In this document: positions 1 to 11,529 of the stretch, piece after piece
Layout: each line of letters starts with the position of its first letter
How positions within the stretch are numbered: position 1 is the stretch's first letter
Assembly: GCA_038373885.1 (NCBI GenBank)
Contig: JAWZYV010000091.1
Span: 62,001-126,000 of the forward strand
Length of the DNA stretch: 64,000 bases
Direction: 5' to 3'
Origin: Cheiracanthium punctorium
Lineage: Eukaryota; Arthropoda; Arachnida; Araneae; Cheiracanthiidae
Made by a program: the position numbers and the translations under genes
The notes under the pieces: model-generated
What the model saw: the letters and a program-made list of their open reading frames with translations, nothing else
Told to the model about the DNA's origin: nothing
Database searches by the model: none

Positions 1-934
1 TCTCCTCCCTTTTTTCTTTGATGACTGATATGCAGTCACAGTTAAATGTAACAAAAATTGAAGTTAAACTTAGTCATTCTTCATGAAAAAGAAATTACCT
101 GAAATACATTTTAAAACGAAGTTTATGCAAGAAATATAAGATAGTATGAGTTTATTTTTCCTCCCAAAATATTCTGTGTCTACACAGTGTCTATATAAAA
201 CAACTGTGAGGATTGATTTAGTTAATAAACATTTAAATTTTTTTATGTTCATTATTGTTGAAACCAGTGCCTTTTGTTTGTGATATTTAGATAAATTTTA
301 CATGTGTTCTCACACACATACATTTGAATTTAAATCTGCATTGTATTTTTGTAGAATGAAAATAACTCTTTGCATTGCTGTTTGTAAGAGAATATCAGGA
401 TTACTCAAATGGTTTATCTGGCAGATTAACTTGAATTGTTGATTATTTCCTGCTGCTTAAATGTGACTAGATTTTTCTGCATCAATTTTGTCATTGCTGT
501 TAATATTGTCACATTTTGAAATCTCTATTTCTAATTAAATGCAAATTTTACTACTTGTTAATGTTGACTGTATGCTTTTTTAATTTAGATGCACAATTTG
601 TTCTAAATATAGCTATTTTCATGTATACTTGTATGCTGAAAAAATGAAAAATATTTTTGCTATTCTATCTTGTTACAGGTATTTTTAGCTTTGTGTCTAA
701 GCTAAGATGCACATACTTGTGTACAGTTTTATACTATATTAAAGTCTTGTTTTATTGAATCTGTTTTCTTATTCTGTCTCATCCCACACTCTTATATAAT
801 GTGCATATTTAATTAAAAGTTTATATCAGTTTTTGAATCATGTTGCATTGCATCTGTATTTTTCTTTCACAAATTCTTTCATTGATAACTTTGGTGAGAG
901 CCAATGAAACTGCATAGCAAGAAATAGTAATATA
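1..934. other. AT-rich non-coding stretch, possible 3' UTR from the left
   Basis: No ORF with recognisable similarity. The sequence is T-rich on the + strand, with scattered TGTA words and an ATTAAA near 739. It would suit the 3' UTR of a gene lying left of the window, but nothing here proves transcription. Confidence 0.2.
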
Positions 935-1053
935 CAGTGCATCCCAAAAGTTTATAGACAACGCTTTTTTTTCATTTTACAATTGAAAAAGATGAATAAA
1001 TATTTCAAAAAGCATTTTCAATTATAATTAACATCAAGACAATAATAATACTA

Positions 1054-1746
1054 CAGTAGAAGACCCAAAATCCGCCAACCCGAAATCCGCAAGGCTCTGA
1101 AATCCGCACTGTCTATTCAATGTAAACAATGAAATCTGCCCTGCCAGCTGCAAGCTCAGAAAACTACACTATAGCCACAAAGTAAAACTGAATAAGCTAT
1201 TCCCACTTGAAAAAAATATTTTACGAGTTTGTGAGCTCTCATGGTAACATTGATATCCTTGAAATGACTGACAGTGACACAATTAACACTCAATTATGAT
1301 CACATGACACAGTAACAAATGAGGATGATCAAAAAGTTGATAAAATAACATTTAACCAAGGTTAGTCTCTGAGAAAGAAATATCTCAGATTTGTAGAGCA
1401 GCAAAGCTGTGTTACAGAACAGGAAATAATGAAAAAATAAAATAAAATAACTATAATTAGAATATCCCAAAGTCCTAAACTACTATTAAATATACATGTT
1501 TAAATAAGTTGATCTATAATCTCATAGTTTTGTATATTGTATTATTCCACTGTATTTTTATATTATGATTCTGATAATAAGTAACATGATTTGTTTCTCT
1601 TGATCTATATATATATATTTTTTTTTTTTTTCTTCGTGGGGTGGAGGGAAATAGAATAAATTTCCTATTATGACCCAAAATCCGCAAAATTCTAAAATCT
1701 GCACAAGGTCTGGAACCAAGCTGTGCGGATTTTGGGTCTTCTACTG
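1054..1746. mobile_element. MITE with CAGTAGAAGACCC inverted repeats
   Basis: The left end CAGTAGAAGACCCAAAATCC is matched in inverted form at the right end (GGATTTTGGGTCTTCTACTG). TA flanks both sides (1052-1053 and 1747-1748). No transposase is present. The CAGT...ACTG ends and TA target fit a pogo/Tigger or other Tc1/mariner MITE. It lies inside the older Tc1-like element. Confidence 0.85.
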
Positions 1747-1799
1747 TACACAAAAATAATATCACACAATCACAGACTTTGCAATAAAAACTAAAAATG

Positions 1800-2841
1800 A
1801 AAATTTAGTGTCCAAAAGTTTATAGACAACTCATTTTTTTTTCTTTAACATTCAAATTTTTAAGCCTTTTTTTCTAATCACTTCAAAAACTCATTCAGGC
1901 ATACTCGAAATAAGAGTTTGAAGAGATTCTGGCTTTAGAGAAAACCAACTTCTTTCAGTTTGCAGCTTTAGATCTTGAACTGTTGCAAATTAACGTCCAC
2001 TTGCATATACGTCTCTAGCTAATATTCCCCAAAGGGTCTTCACTAGGTTCAGGTGAGGACTTACAGCTGGCCAGTCCATAACAGCTACTTGGTTTCATCT
2101 AAACCACTGCATTGTGGAGTTTGAGACCTGAATGGAGCAATTGTCTTGCTGATATATCCATTTGTCCCCCCCTAGCAACTTTCCGAATGGGAGTAATTGT
2201 ATTTCAAGCATTTTCTGGTAATCTTCAAAACACTGATGACCTTTTAAAAAAACAATATCGGTAGTTCCATTATAGGAAAACTCTCCCCATACCATGAGTG
2301 AACCCCCTCCTTACTGTCTGCTGAAAAAAGTTTGCGGTTCTTTGCGAATATCGTGTCAGTAATATGCCCACCCACCGGGGCCATCTAAATTGAACTTCTT
2401 TTCATCATTGAACAGAATACTCAACCATTCATCTGTCTAGTTCATACGTTTTCGAGCCCACTGAACACAAGCGTCTTTATGCCTCTTTGTTAAGTTTGGT
2501 TAATGAATCATTTTGCAATAAGCAAGCAATTTAGATACCTTAGCCATCAATGCACACTGGATTTTGATACTGGAATGATCACTTCTCAAAAATTGATTGT
2601 ACAGACAAGTTCTGGGTTGAAGCTAATCTGAAGATCTCTCTGTCTTGCCGTTTAGTTGTTTTCTTTGGTAGTCCAGTGCGAGATTTTGCTTTCAAATTGT
2701 CATCTTTTGACAGAATTCAATAAATACCAGCCGTACTGCATCCAGGTTTTCTTGCAATATCTATAACTTTCATTCCAGGAGCATCCAAACCAAAAGATTT
2801 GGGCAATTTCAGTTTTGGAAAACTGCACATTGCGAGCCATC
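1800..2841 (-). pseudogene. Tc1-like transposase pseudogene
   Basis: Minus-strand reading gives the start MARNVQFSKTEIAQIF, then frameshifts, then long DDE-domain stretches: a first-aspartate block (FNDEKKFNLDGPGG), MVWGEFSYNG, and a second-aspartate block (YQQDN). The third acidic block reads LNLVKTLWG where the family usually has LNPIENLWG, so the catalytic glutamate is replaced by lysine. Stops and frameshifts break the frame. This is a dead Tc1-family transposase of nearly full length. Confidence 0.85.
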
Positions 2842-3194
2842 TTTACAATCAGTCAAAGAAAGAAAGACAGCTTCGCTATCTGAAAAAGCTATTGAATAAC
2901 CAGTACATGACCTTGAAACATGCAAGATGGAGATGCACATGGAGATCAGTTCTTCAATCAACTTTTAACATTCATTGTCTATATATTTTTGGGACAGCAT
3001 TATTTCATTTTTATTTTTTTATATTAAATTTATGACTGCTTGAAGTACTTTAAGCATTTTACGATTTCTGTTGCATCAGTACATATTTGAATAATTTCTT
3101 TCATCTTTCTTACTTATTTGATTAACTCTTAAATAACAATATTAAAAAAAAATAAAAAATGCTAGTCTATAAACTTTTGGTACGCACTATATCA

Positions 3195-4821
3195 CCTAGA
3201 CAGCACATCAAACTTGCAGCAAGCTTGATTTATCAAGTCAATAAACTTGAATTAAGCTTGAAAATTTCAAGCGTGTAAGCTTAATGCAAGCTTGAATCAA
3301 GTGTTCTAGTTTACACTTGCCCAGCTTGCATTAAGCTTGACATAGCAAGCTTAATTTCAAGCTTAAAAAATTTTCCTTAAAAAAATTTCCTAAATACACG
3401 GGGCACCGGTCTGCGAACTCGCCCCACATATTTTATTTTTCTCCTCTACACTGAAATTTTGTTATCTTAATTTGTTACCATCAAAATTCCAGGGCTAGGA
3501 TCGAACACGGTATCTTTGGGGTGGGAAGCTAGCATCATAACCACTCGGCCAACCTGAGTTGGTTTGATATGACTAAAGTTTGAAGTGACTGTTAGGGTTA
3601 TCACGCCATTTTCTGGCGAGATCTAGTGGCCGATATGTTGATCTGTTTCCTTTATTTTTCCATGGGATGCATCAAAATTAAAATAATGCTATGTGTAATT
3701 TAGAGACTCTACTAATAGTGATATAAACTTAACAGCAGCACACGTTTTAAAACTTTCAATATCGCAACACTCATGTTGTGTCGAATGTGACAAACGACGA
3801 CTCAAATCAAGACGAACGACTGATTTTGAAATCAATTTCATAGTATAATTGTATTTTATTTTGAAGAATTTCCATTTTGGAAATATTGAATCTTTTTTTT
3901 AAAAATTCTATGGTCAAGTACATTTATGACTGATGATAAATTATCTTGTGGTGGCCAGAGCCTGATCATAAGTGGTCGGGGCCCCGGGGCAAGAGGTTAT
4001 TTTGGGGCCCCCATACTACTATCACAAGCATTTATTTTTGTTTGCTGTTGCATTTTCCCGACATAAAAATAAAACATTTTTAAAGAATACTAAAATTGAA
4101 TTAAAAATTACCTATTTATTTATACTTATTTAGAACAAGACTATGTATTTAAAAGTGATTTTAATATTTTTTTTAGTCCGTTTGAATTATTAGCGCATGG
4201 GTGCGCAAATTCCAGGAAAGGCAATTACGAGGCATGGGAGCAAAGTTTCTCACTCCAAAAATTTTTTTGATACACCAAAAAGTTCGAAATTTTCTTTACT
4301 TCATCGTGAAATAAAAAATGTTAACTAATGGGTATTTTGTGATATATATATGGCCATACCATACGTTTTCAAAAACTCCTAACATCTTGTTTATTGATCT
4401 ATGAGTCTTAACTAACTAAATTGTGTTAATTATATTAAAATTTATTTTAGGGCTAATTAATTAGTAATAACTAATATTAATTAGATGTAAATAAAACTAA
4501 AACTCCCCTCGTGTTACACTTCAGAGGGGCTTATCTCATTCATTCCTTCCCCTTTCGTGTTCTAATGTCCAGGTTTTGTGCGATAATAAAATAAAACACA
4601 ACTTTTACGAACTTTTCTTTATTTAATGTCCAGCAACAGATGACGCCATCACCGCAAGCTTCCTTTTCAAGCTGTAATCAAGTTGTATTCAAGGTTGACA
4701 GTTCAAATTGACTTTTTCAAGCTTGCTGCAGGCTTAAAATGAATTGAACCGTCAAGCTTGTATTAATATGTCAAAATTCAAAGAAATGTCAAGCTTGATT
4801 TAAGCTTATGTGCTATCTGGG
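3195..4821. mobile_element. 1.6-kb TA-flanked element, copy 1
   Basis: The ends are inverted: left CCTAGACAGCACATC, right GTGCTATCTGGG. About 170 bp inside each end is packed with the palindromic word CAAGCTTG/AAGCTT. A near-identical copy with cleaner ends lies at 45046-46705. There is no transposase ORF, so it is non-autonomous. A TA follows the right end; the left flank reads CA, probably a mutated TA. It carries a tRNA-like sequence. The superfamily is not resolved; TA duplication is compatible with Tc1/mariner. Confidence 0.8.
3488..3556 (-). repeat. tRNA-like sequence inside the 1.6-kb element
   Basis: Read on the minus strand, this has a pol III A-box-like word (TTGGCCGAGTGG) at 3541-3552 and a B-box-like word (GTTCGATCC) at 3498-3506, at tRNA spacing. 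It recurs at the same place in the second copy of the element. Acceptor-stem pairing is not convincing, so it looks tRNA-derived rather than a working tRNA. Confidence 0.5.
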
Positions 4822-4823
4822 TA

Positions 4824-5730
4824 GATGTAAGAATAAGTTCTTTTCAGTAAATTAATTTAAAGGCTAAAATTAACAACAATTTGAAGCTTGTTAACCACTT
4901 TGATAAAAAATTTAAATTAAACAAATTTTCCTACTTAATCCAAAAAAAGATTTTCATTCACAAAATTTCTTATTGTTAATCTTCTCCCAATTTTAGGAAA
5001 GGTTCTTGAAAAATTAATCATAAATAGGCACTAACATTGTTTTATGTATTTTCATTTTTTTAACTAAGAACTCTAAAAATTACTCTAGTTTTCATTTGAG
5101 TATTGTATTTGACAGCTTAAGGGACAGTTATGGATTCTGATACTATAGTTACTTTTATGATAAATAGAATATGGAATTAGATATTTATTTTAAATTCTAA
5201 TTTTAAATGAAGTTGGCATCATTTTGATGTCACGAATTATACAAAAATTATGTCACAAGCATTTATTTTCACAGCAAATGGTTCATGTTGGTATTTCAAT
5301 TCTAAGATATCAATAGTTTTAGACTTTTTTAATTAAGTAAAATTTTACTAAGGAGTTCTGCAGAATGACCATGATTATGCATCATTCATACTTTACAAAT
5401 TAAGAGAATTAAGACAAAATAAAACATTTGCTCACAGCATGCAGTGTTATTTCAAAACCTAAAAATAAAGATGGAATTTTATTCTGTAGAAATACAAAAA
5501 TATGAAAGTAAATAGATTTGTTGCAAAATGCTTTTTACTTTCTTTTTAATCACAAGTAACATTGACATAGTTTTTATGTCATCATTTTGCAGTTACACTA
5601 TGTATTGTCCCAAGTTTGTATTTATAAGGCAAGTTTATGTCACTCAAAAAATTTTGCATTTTTAAGAAGTCTGCAACAATGGAATTAATTTCATTTATGC
5701 GAGTAAAAAAATCTGGAGTGACTCCACTCG
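4824..5730. other. AT-rich stretch without recognised features
   Basis: No coding similarity, inverted ends or tandem structure were seen. Confidence 0.3.
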
Positions 5731-5733
5731 ACT

Positions 5734-6535
5734 TTCCGAACACTTACGATTAAGATCATTACCAAGCATTTAAATAAATTTTAATCTATGAATAATTCAA
5801 ATATATATAGCAAACTGAAGCGCAATCGAATGCGCCGTTTCAATGCTAGCGCACTTTCAATAATTTCTCCCCATATGCCATAATGTAAAAGTAATCTATG
5901 TCGTAGCCCTGTAGAAAAACTATAAGTCCTGTACACATCAAAATCAATACAGGTCTTACGATAGTTGTTTATAACATGTATACCCAATTTGAGCTCAATC
6001 GAATGTACCGTTTAAACGCTAGCGCACCTTCAAGAATCTCCTACCATAGGCCATAATGTAAAAGAAATCTGTCGTAGCCCTGTGGAAAAACTATAAGTCC
6101 TATACACGTCAAAATCAATACCGGTCTTACGATGGTGGTTTATAATATGTATACCCAATTTGAGCTCAATCGAATGTACAGTTTAAACTCTAGCGCACTT
6201 TCAAGAATTTCCTCCCATAGGCCATAATGTAAAAGAAATCTTTGCCGTACCCCTGTAGAAAATCTATAAGTCTTGTATACACCAAAATCAATACCGGTCG
6301 TGCGACGGTGGTTTATAACATATATACCAAATTTGAGCTCAATCGAATGTCGCGTTTAGAAGCTATCGTGTTCACTCACATACACACACATACACACATA
6401 CATACATACACCTCGTAAAAATAGCATAAATGAATTCAGAAGACCTGAAAACGTGTAAATACACCAAAATCTCGGATTCGAATTTTTTCATGAGTACAAT
6501 AATTTCCTTACATGGTACATGTTCGGAAAGTAAAA
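5734..6535. repeat. 173-bp tandem array within a dispersed repeat
   Basis: The word CAATCGAATG recurs at 5823, 5996, 6167 and 6340 (spacings 173, 171, 173). Each unit also carries a TAGCGCA word and a CATAATGTAAAAG word. The block starts with TTTCCGAACAC and ends with ACATGTTCGGAAAGTAAAAA, which are inverted relative to each other (TTCCGAACA/TGTTCGGAA). A partial, more diverged copy with the same right end lies at 10320-10890. Confidence 0.75.
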
Positions 6536-6619
6536 AGAAAAAAAATTGATTCCTTCTGTGCGAAGAACAGTTATGCTGGTAGTAATTCCCTATAAAGGGA
6601 TAATACAGTATTAAAGTAC

Positions 6620-6900
6620 ATTTTTGTGATAATGTTTTGTGTGAAACAATGGACTAACACAATATTAAATATTATGCTACAGCACTCCCAAACTATGGGC
6701 TGAAGTTAATGTGATAAAACAATAGCCAGCAATACACCTATACAATATAATATCAAACAATTTATTGTAATAATAGAATAGAAGAATCCGATTCTATGAG
6801 TTTAAACAAAGTCAATGTGACAAAACATTGCATAATAAGGAATTGGAAAAAATCAGATATTATGCCATGACTATGTAATGTACTAAATCAAAATAGTACT
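6620..6900. repeat. Degenerate AACAATG-type array, first block
   Basis: Short irregular units built from AAACAATG, ACTAACACAATA and TGATAAAACAAT. The same word family resumes at 10900 and 12700, suggesting one ancestral array cut by later insertions. Confidence 0.5.
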
Positions 6901-6984
6901 CAGGGGAGGGAGGGGGTTGTGATCCCTATGCCCCACTTGGCTACGTCACTGACACGAACATACGTATACACGGAAGTATAGGGA

Positions 6985-7330
6985 GAATAAAATAAATAAA
7001 AACTTTGTGAAAAAAACACACATAAAATGTAACTTATAATACGTTACGATCGTTTCGACCGAAAAATTCTTTCTGTCTTCATCAGATAAAGACCTTCGTC
7101 TCGCGCAGTGGCGTAGCAAGGATTTTATTTCGGGGTGGGCTGGGTATCAAATTTAAAACTAAAGTTCAATTGTAAGCTAAATATCAAATTGTAAGCTAAG
7201 TAAAGGGTCCGCCCCTGCGTCTCGGACTTTGTCTGATGAAGACCGAAAGAATTTTTTGGTCGAAACGATCGTAACTATTATAAGTTACATTTTATGTGTG
7301 TTTTTTTCACGAAGTTTTTATTTATTTTAT
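6985..7330. repeat. Long inverted repeat (foldback element)
   Basis: The left arm (about 6980-7100) and right arm (about 7218-7335) are inverted copies. Both carry TCGTTTCGACC/GGTCGAAACGA, the TTACATTTTATGTGTG segment and AAAAACTT...TTTTATTTATTTTA ends. The original loop is occupied by a small hAT-type MITE. Confidence 0.75.
7105..7217. mobile_element. hAT-type MITE in the foldback loop
   Basis: It starts CAGTGGCGTAGCAAGG and ends GTCCGCCCCTG, like the copies at 12034 and 32322. The flanks share CGTCTCG on both sides (7097-7103 and 7218-7224), consistent with a target duplication. Its interior closely matches the 12034-12191 copy. Confidence 0.7.
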
Positions 7331-7504
7331 CGTTTAATCCCAGTATTTTGAGTGTTTTTTACGTATAGGGGAATGCTGTATTAATATATTAAAATATGTA
7401 GTAGTTACGAAAAACAAGTCTTTAAAAAGTGTTACAGTCTTTTGAAGATTCAAATAAAACATAAATTAATATATTTATTTATTATTAATTTATTACACGT
7501 AGAA

Positions 7505-7729
7505 TAAGGTGACCAGATTTTTGTAGTAAGAATCGGGGACATGTCCCCGATCCTGACAACAAAACTGGGGTCATTTATAATTAATGCAATAATTAACAGT
7601 AATTTAATTGAAAAACAATGCAATAATTAAAAATTGTCCCCAGTTCCATTTTTACTTTCTGGGGACAATTTGAAAAACGTCCTGAAAATGGGGACTGTCC
7701 CCAGAAAACGGGGACGTTTGGTCACCTTA
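7505..7729. mobile_element. hAT-type MITE (TAAGGTGACC ends)
   Basis: Perfect terminal inverted repeats TAAGGTGACC/GGTCACCTTA and a perfect 8-bp target duplication ACGTAGAA (7497-7504 and 7730-7737). The interior is rich in GGGGACA/TGTCCCC. The 8-bp duplication and short inverted ends are hAT hallmarks. Confidence 0.9.
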
Positions 7730-8386
7730 ACGTAGAAGAAGCTCCTAAAAGCATTAACCAACTAACAATTTTTTTCAATATGTTCATGGATAAAGAAACC
7801 TTTCAAAATATTTATAGATAAAGATACATTCTGTTTACAAAACAAAATAATTTTTTTTTTTTTTAAATCAAGCATTTTTGACAGTTTTAATGCCCTTTTA
7901 ATTGCATGGACTGGCCCTTTAAATCGCTCTGTTCTGGGCATAACACCAGCGTCACGGCGGAGAGAATGTCAACTACCGCGTTTTTCGGGGTTTCCTATTG
8001 TTCTCAGTGTCGTCTGGATAGCCGGGGAAGATCCCAGTTACCCATGGTACTGTTTAGACCATGGGTGGCCAACACGCGGCCCGCCGAGTGTCATATTGTG
8101 GCCCGTGAAGTTGGGTGAAATGAGTGAAAATGTTATGCATGATTAGAAAAAAAGAGGGTTCTTAGAAATATGCATGCCTTTTTCTGCGTGTGAAACGTCA
8201 TTTAGTGTAGATTTGAATTCATTACCAGGAGGATTAAAATGCAATTTATTAAAATGTCTCGTAAGAATTAATGGAAAATTCCATTTTGTTGATTTGAACG
8301 AGTTCTATGAAAGGTATCTGGACAAAGATAAATATCCTGCATTTCACTAACTGGTTTTGCCGACGATTTCGCTATTTGACAATATA

Positions 8387-9611
8387 CACTGGCCTCCAAA
8401 AGTTAAGGAATAACATGCTTTTCGAAGCTCGCCATTAAAAAATGACACTAACAATCAAATTTATAGTTTATATAAATGATAAAAATGAACTTTATGCAAA
8501 TTCATGCAAAAATGATAGCTACCACTTTTTTTTTATAGAAAAGAACAGGCATATATGAGTGAGAGAAAAAATATGCAAATATCAGGCTTCCGTAATTACG
8601 CGTGTAACTTTTGTTCATTTACAACTTTTGTTAGCAGATTTGTTGACAATAGGCTGTAGGGATGTCCGCAATGTCTGAGAGAAGCCATTTGCCCCATTCG
8701 TTAAGATGGTGGGCGGTTGGATGGATGGAAATGGGGTCATCACAGGCTGATGCTGCTAGGCGTCTTATTCTGTCTCGCAGTGTGGTCCACCGTCTCTGGC
8801 ATCAATATCAAACCGAAGCTTCTGTGTCCAGAAGACATGTTTCAGGACGACCACGAGCTACAACACCTGCAGAAGACCGCTTTATAGCTATTTCGGCCCG
8901 AAGAAGAAGAAGCATTTCTGTACCGCAACTTGTTGCAGACCACTCTGTAGCATCAGAGAGAAGAATATCCGCTGGTACGGTGCGAATGCGTCTTCACAAT
9001 GCAGGTCTCTGTGCAAGGTGACCAGTTATGTGTGTCCCCCTCAACGGACGACAGAGAGGGGTCAACTTATCTTGATCAAGAGAGCACGTTTCCTGGACCA
9101 GACAGTGATGGGCTTCTGTACTCTTTACAGACGAGTCCAGATTCACACTGAAGAGCGATTCAAGACGTCTGTTGATGTGAAGGGAACAAAGCACCAGATA
9201 CCATCAATCCAAATCTGTAAAGACACAATTACCGAGGTGACGGAATATTGGTTTGGGCAGGGGTCTCACTCGGTGGTCACACTGACCTGCATGTGTTCCA
9301 GGGAAAAACTCTGACTGGTGTGAGATATCGGGATGAATGTGTAATGTGATGATTTGTAATGTTTCCACCACATGTTTCCACAAAAAGCTTTGATAAACTG
9401 TTTTCTCTAAAAGTTGACTTTTCTACCAAAAGTGTTCTTTTGCTTTTACACCATGTTTGTGTTGAATGTATGTAAATTTCTATGTGGTACTCAATAAAGA
9501 ACTATTTAGTATTCCGTTTGTCCAAATTTTTTGCTTCTATGTTCATTATTTTCCATGTTATTCATATTATTCACAAACAACAGGTTGTACCTTAATTTTT
9601 GGAGGGCAGTG
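8387..9611 (+). mobile_element. Tc1-like transposon, internally deleted
   Basis: Ends CACTGGCCTCCAAAAGTTAA and its inverse at 9590-9611, flanked by TA (8385-8386 and 9612-9613). It encodes the N-terminal part of a Tc1 transposase on the + strand. The C-terminal catalytic part is deleted, so it cannot move by itself. Confidence 0.9.
8662..9335 (+). pseudogene. Tc1-like transposase fragment
   Basis: The first 119 codons are open and carry the paired helix-turn-helix region typical of Tc1 transposases, with a GRPRAT hook-like motif. After about 9019 the frame shifts; a block with the first catalytic aspartate (VLFTDESRF) and a WAGVSLGGHTDLHVFQG-like block remain. The sequence then stops at the equivalent of RYRDE, and the second and third catalytic residues are absent. 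It is a truncated pseudogene sitting inside a hAT remnant. Confidence 0.85.
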
Positions 9612-9771
9612 TAAAAGCTTATGTGAGTAGCTTTTTAGAATGAAACCCATCAAATCACAAGTGAAAACTTTACATTTACTGATGTTCATGTGGAAAACTG
9701 TTTACGTGAAACAACTTCAGGCAAGATCAGTATTGATGTACCAAGTCGCAGACATCGCACTAAACTGGTAC

Positions 9772-9838
9772 TTCAAAAAGTCCTCTGCCTAAGGTACCCC
9801 TCCTTAGGTAGATAGCCCTCGAGTAGCTTTGCCTTAAT
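9772..9838. repeat. Dispersed repeat, copy A
   Basis: Shares AAAAGTCCTCTGCC...AAGG...CCCCTCC...GATAGCCC...TTTGCC with 35091-35190 and 63069-63165. Probably the body of an old SINE-like family. Confidence 0.45.
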
Positions 9839-9839
9839 A

Positions 9840-10319
9840 CTCGTACTATATACACACTAAACTAATGCATTTTTTAATTGCCAAATAAATTTATTTGATT
9901 TTCAGTTATACTTTATTAAAGTTCTTTTTTTTACGTTCAGACAAGGGAAGCGTTTGACGAAGAAATCACGATGCAGTTAAAGTTATAGCAGACTAAGCTG
10001 TCTTAACCCATTTGTGCCCAGACTGTCTGCATGACGTTCTCCAGTTTTTTCTTATGCCAGCAGTAATAAATACATTTTGACACCACCTGCATGAACAAGG
10101 GATGATTTCCCTTTAAAAACATGTATAAAAAGTGAAAATTTGTTCATCTTAAAATATTTGTGAAATTAATACTTATTACTTGTGATATAAGGCTAAGAAA
10201 AATCAATAACTTTAAAAAACTTCTGCAACTGATAATAGAAATATTAAAATTTTAGCGCTTCCCAGAAGCGACGCTGGTACAAATGGGTTAAAAAAATCAG
10301 TGTGTGGCCTAGCGATTAA
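9840..10319. other. Stretch without recognised features
   Basis: AT-rich sequence with no recognisable coding potential or clear repeat structure. It begins just after the hAT remnant and dispersed repeat. Confidence 0.25.
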
Positions 10320-10890
10320 ATTTATTCCAGAAATTGGGCCCGGCTGGTGAAAAGGTTGGTCACATGCTTTAGACACAAGCACATTTTAAATGATTTGCCT
10401 CGGTAGGCCGTAAGAGTTATTTTTTGGAGCCTTCTATAGAAACTGTAAGTCTTATGCAAAACAAAATCTGTATGGATTCCGTGACAGTGATTTGTAATAG
10501 GCGTATCCAATTTGCTCTCAATCGAATGCGCATTTAGACATTAGCGCATTTTAAAGAATTTTCCATTCATAGGCTGTAATGTATAAGAAATCTTATTTGA
10601 AGCCCCGTAAAAAAAAAAAAAAAAAAAAAAAAACTATACTACATAGCAAAATCAATACCAGTCGTTCGAGGATGGTCTATAATATATATACCAAATCTGA
10701 GCTAAATTGAATGCACCATTTAGGAGCTATCGTGTTCATTCGCACACTCACACACACACCATCGTAAAAATGGAATAAATGAGTTGAGAACAAACACCCT
10801 AAAACCTGTGAATTCATCAAAATCTCAAAGTAGAATTTTTTTCATGATTACAATACTTTCCTTACGTGGTACATGTTCGGAAAGTAAAAA
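10320..10890. repeat. Second, diverged copy of the 173-bp repeat family
   Basis: Contains CTCAATCGAATGCGC, AATCAATACCAGTCGTTCG and the same right end (ACATGTTCGGAAAGTAAAAA) as the block at 5734-6535. A poly(A) run at 10609-10632 interrupts one unit. Confidence 0.65.
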
Positions 10891-10899
10891 TGAAACAAT

Positions 10900-11480
10900 A
10901 TAATGAAGGAATAATATAAAACAATCAGCTAAGTCAATGTATTGAAAACGCATTGAAACACTAGAAAATGTTGTTGTATATTGGACTAACACACTGAACT
11001 AACTGCTGAGCACACTCAAAGAATGTGTTGTAACAAATAAAACAATATTAAACGAGCAATTGACTAAAACAATGATAAGTAATGTGTTAAACAGTACCAA
11101 ACAGTGGTTTAAATCAGTGTGCTAGAACAATGCAATTATACATAATGAAACAATATGCCGTAACAATAAAATAAAACCATGTCATGATATACTTTTAAAC
11201 AAAGCCAAACAATGAGATGAAATATTGCTAATAATAGACTTAAACAAGGTCAAATAATATGCCATAACAATGTATTACAACAAAAAAATACTGTTTGATA
11301 AATGTGCTAAAGTACAGCACATAAATTTATTAAATCTTTGTTAAATAATTGCTTAAAACAAGATTTAACAATGGAATAAAAAATTACCAAGAATGAACTA
11401 AACAATACCAAATAATGTGGTATGGTAATAAACGATAGTAATGCCAAACATTGTGTGCAAGTGTTTCCAAACAATGTAAA
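10900..11480. repeat. Degenerate AACAATG-type array, second block
   Basis: Dense, irregular repetition of words such as CTAAAACAATG, CCAAACAATGTG and AATAATGTG. Units are too diverged to give a fixed period. There is no coding content. Confidence 0.65.
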
Positions 11481-11529
11481 ACAGTTCTCAACGAGCTAAA
11501 AAAATCCCCCCCCCCCAAAAAAAAAGAAA

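Larger units (their letters stand above)
935..3189 (-). mobile_element. Tc1-like transposon, decayed, with nested MITE
   Basis: Terminal inverted repeats are visible. The left end reads CAGTGCATCCCAAAAG then TTTATAGAC; the right end is its inverted match (GTCTATAAACTTTTGGTACG). TA dinucleotides flank both sides (933-934 and 3190-3191), as expected for Tc1/mariner insertion. Transposase remains run on the minus strand. A 693-bp MITE is inserted near the left end. The next element begins only a few bases beyond the right end. Confidence 0.85.
8059..9765 (+). mobile_element. hAT transposon remnant, split by a Tc1 element
   Basis: The left end CATGGGTGGCCAAC followed by GCGGCCCGC matches common hAT termini. 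Codable blocks resemble the C-terminal region of hAT transposases: FVDLNEFYERYLDKDKYPAF before the Tc1 insertion, then FRMKPIKSQ and, in another frame, TDVHVENCLRETTS after it. The N-terminal part is missing. The Tc1-like element at 8387-9611 interrupts the region just before the conserved FxRMKxIKSQ block. This is a dead fragment. Confidence 0.7.
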
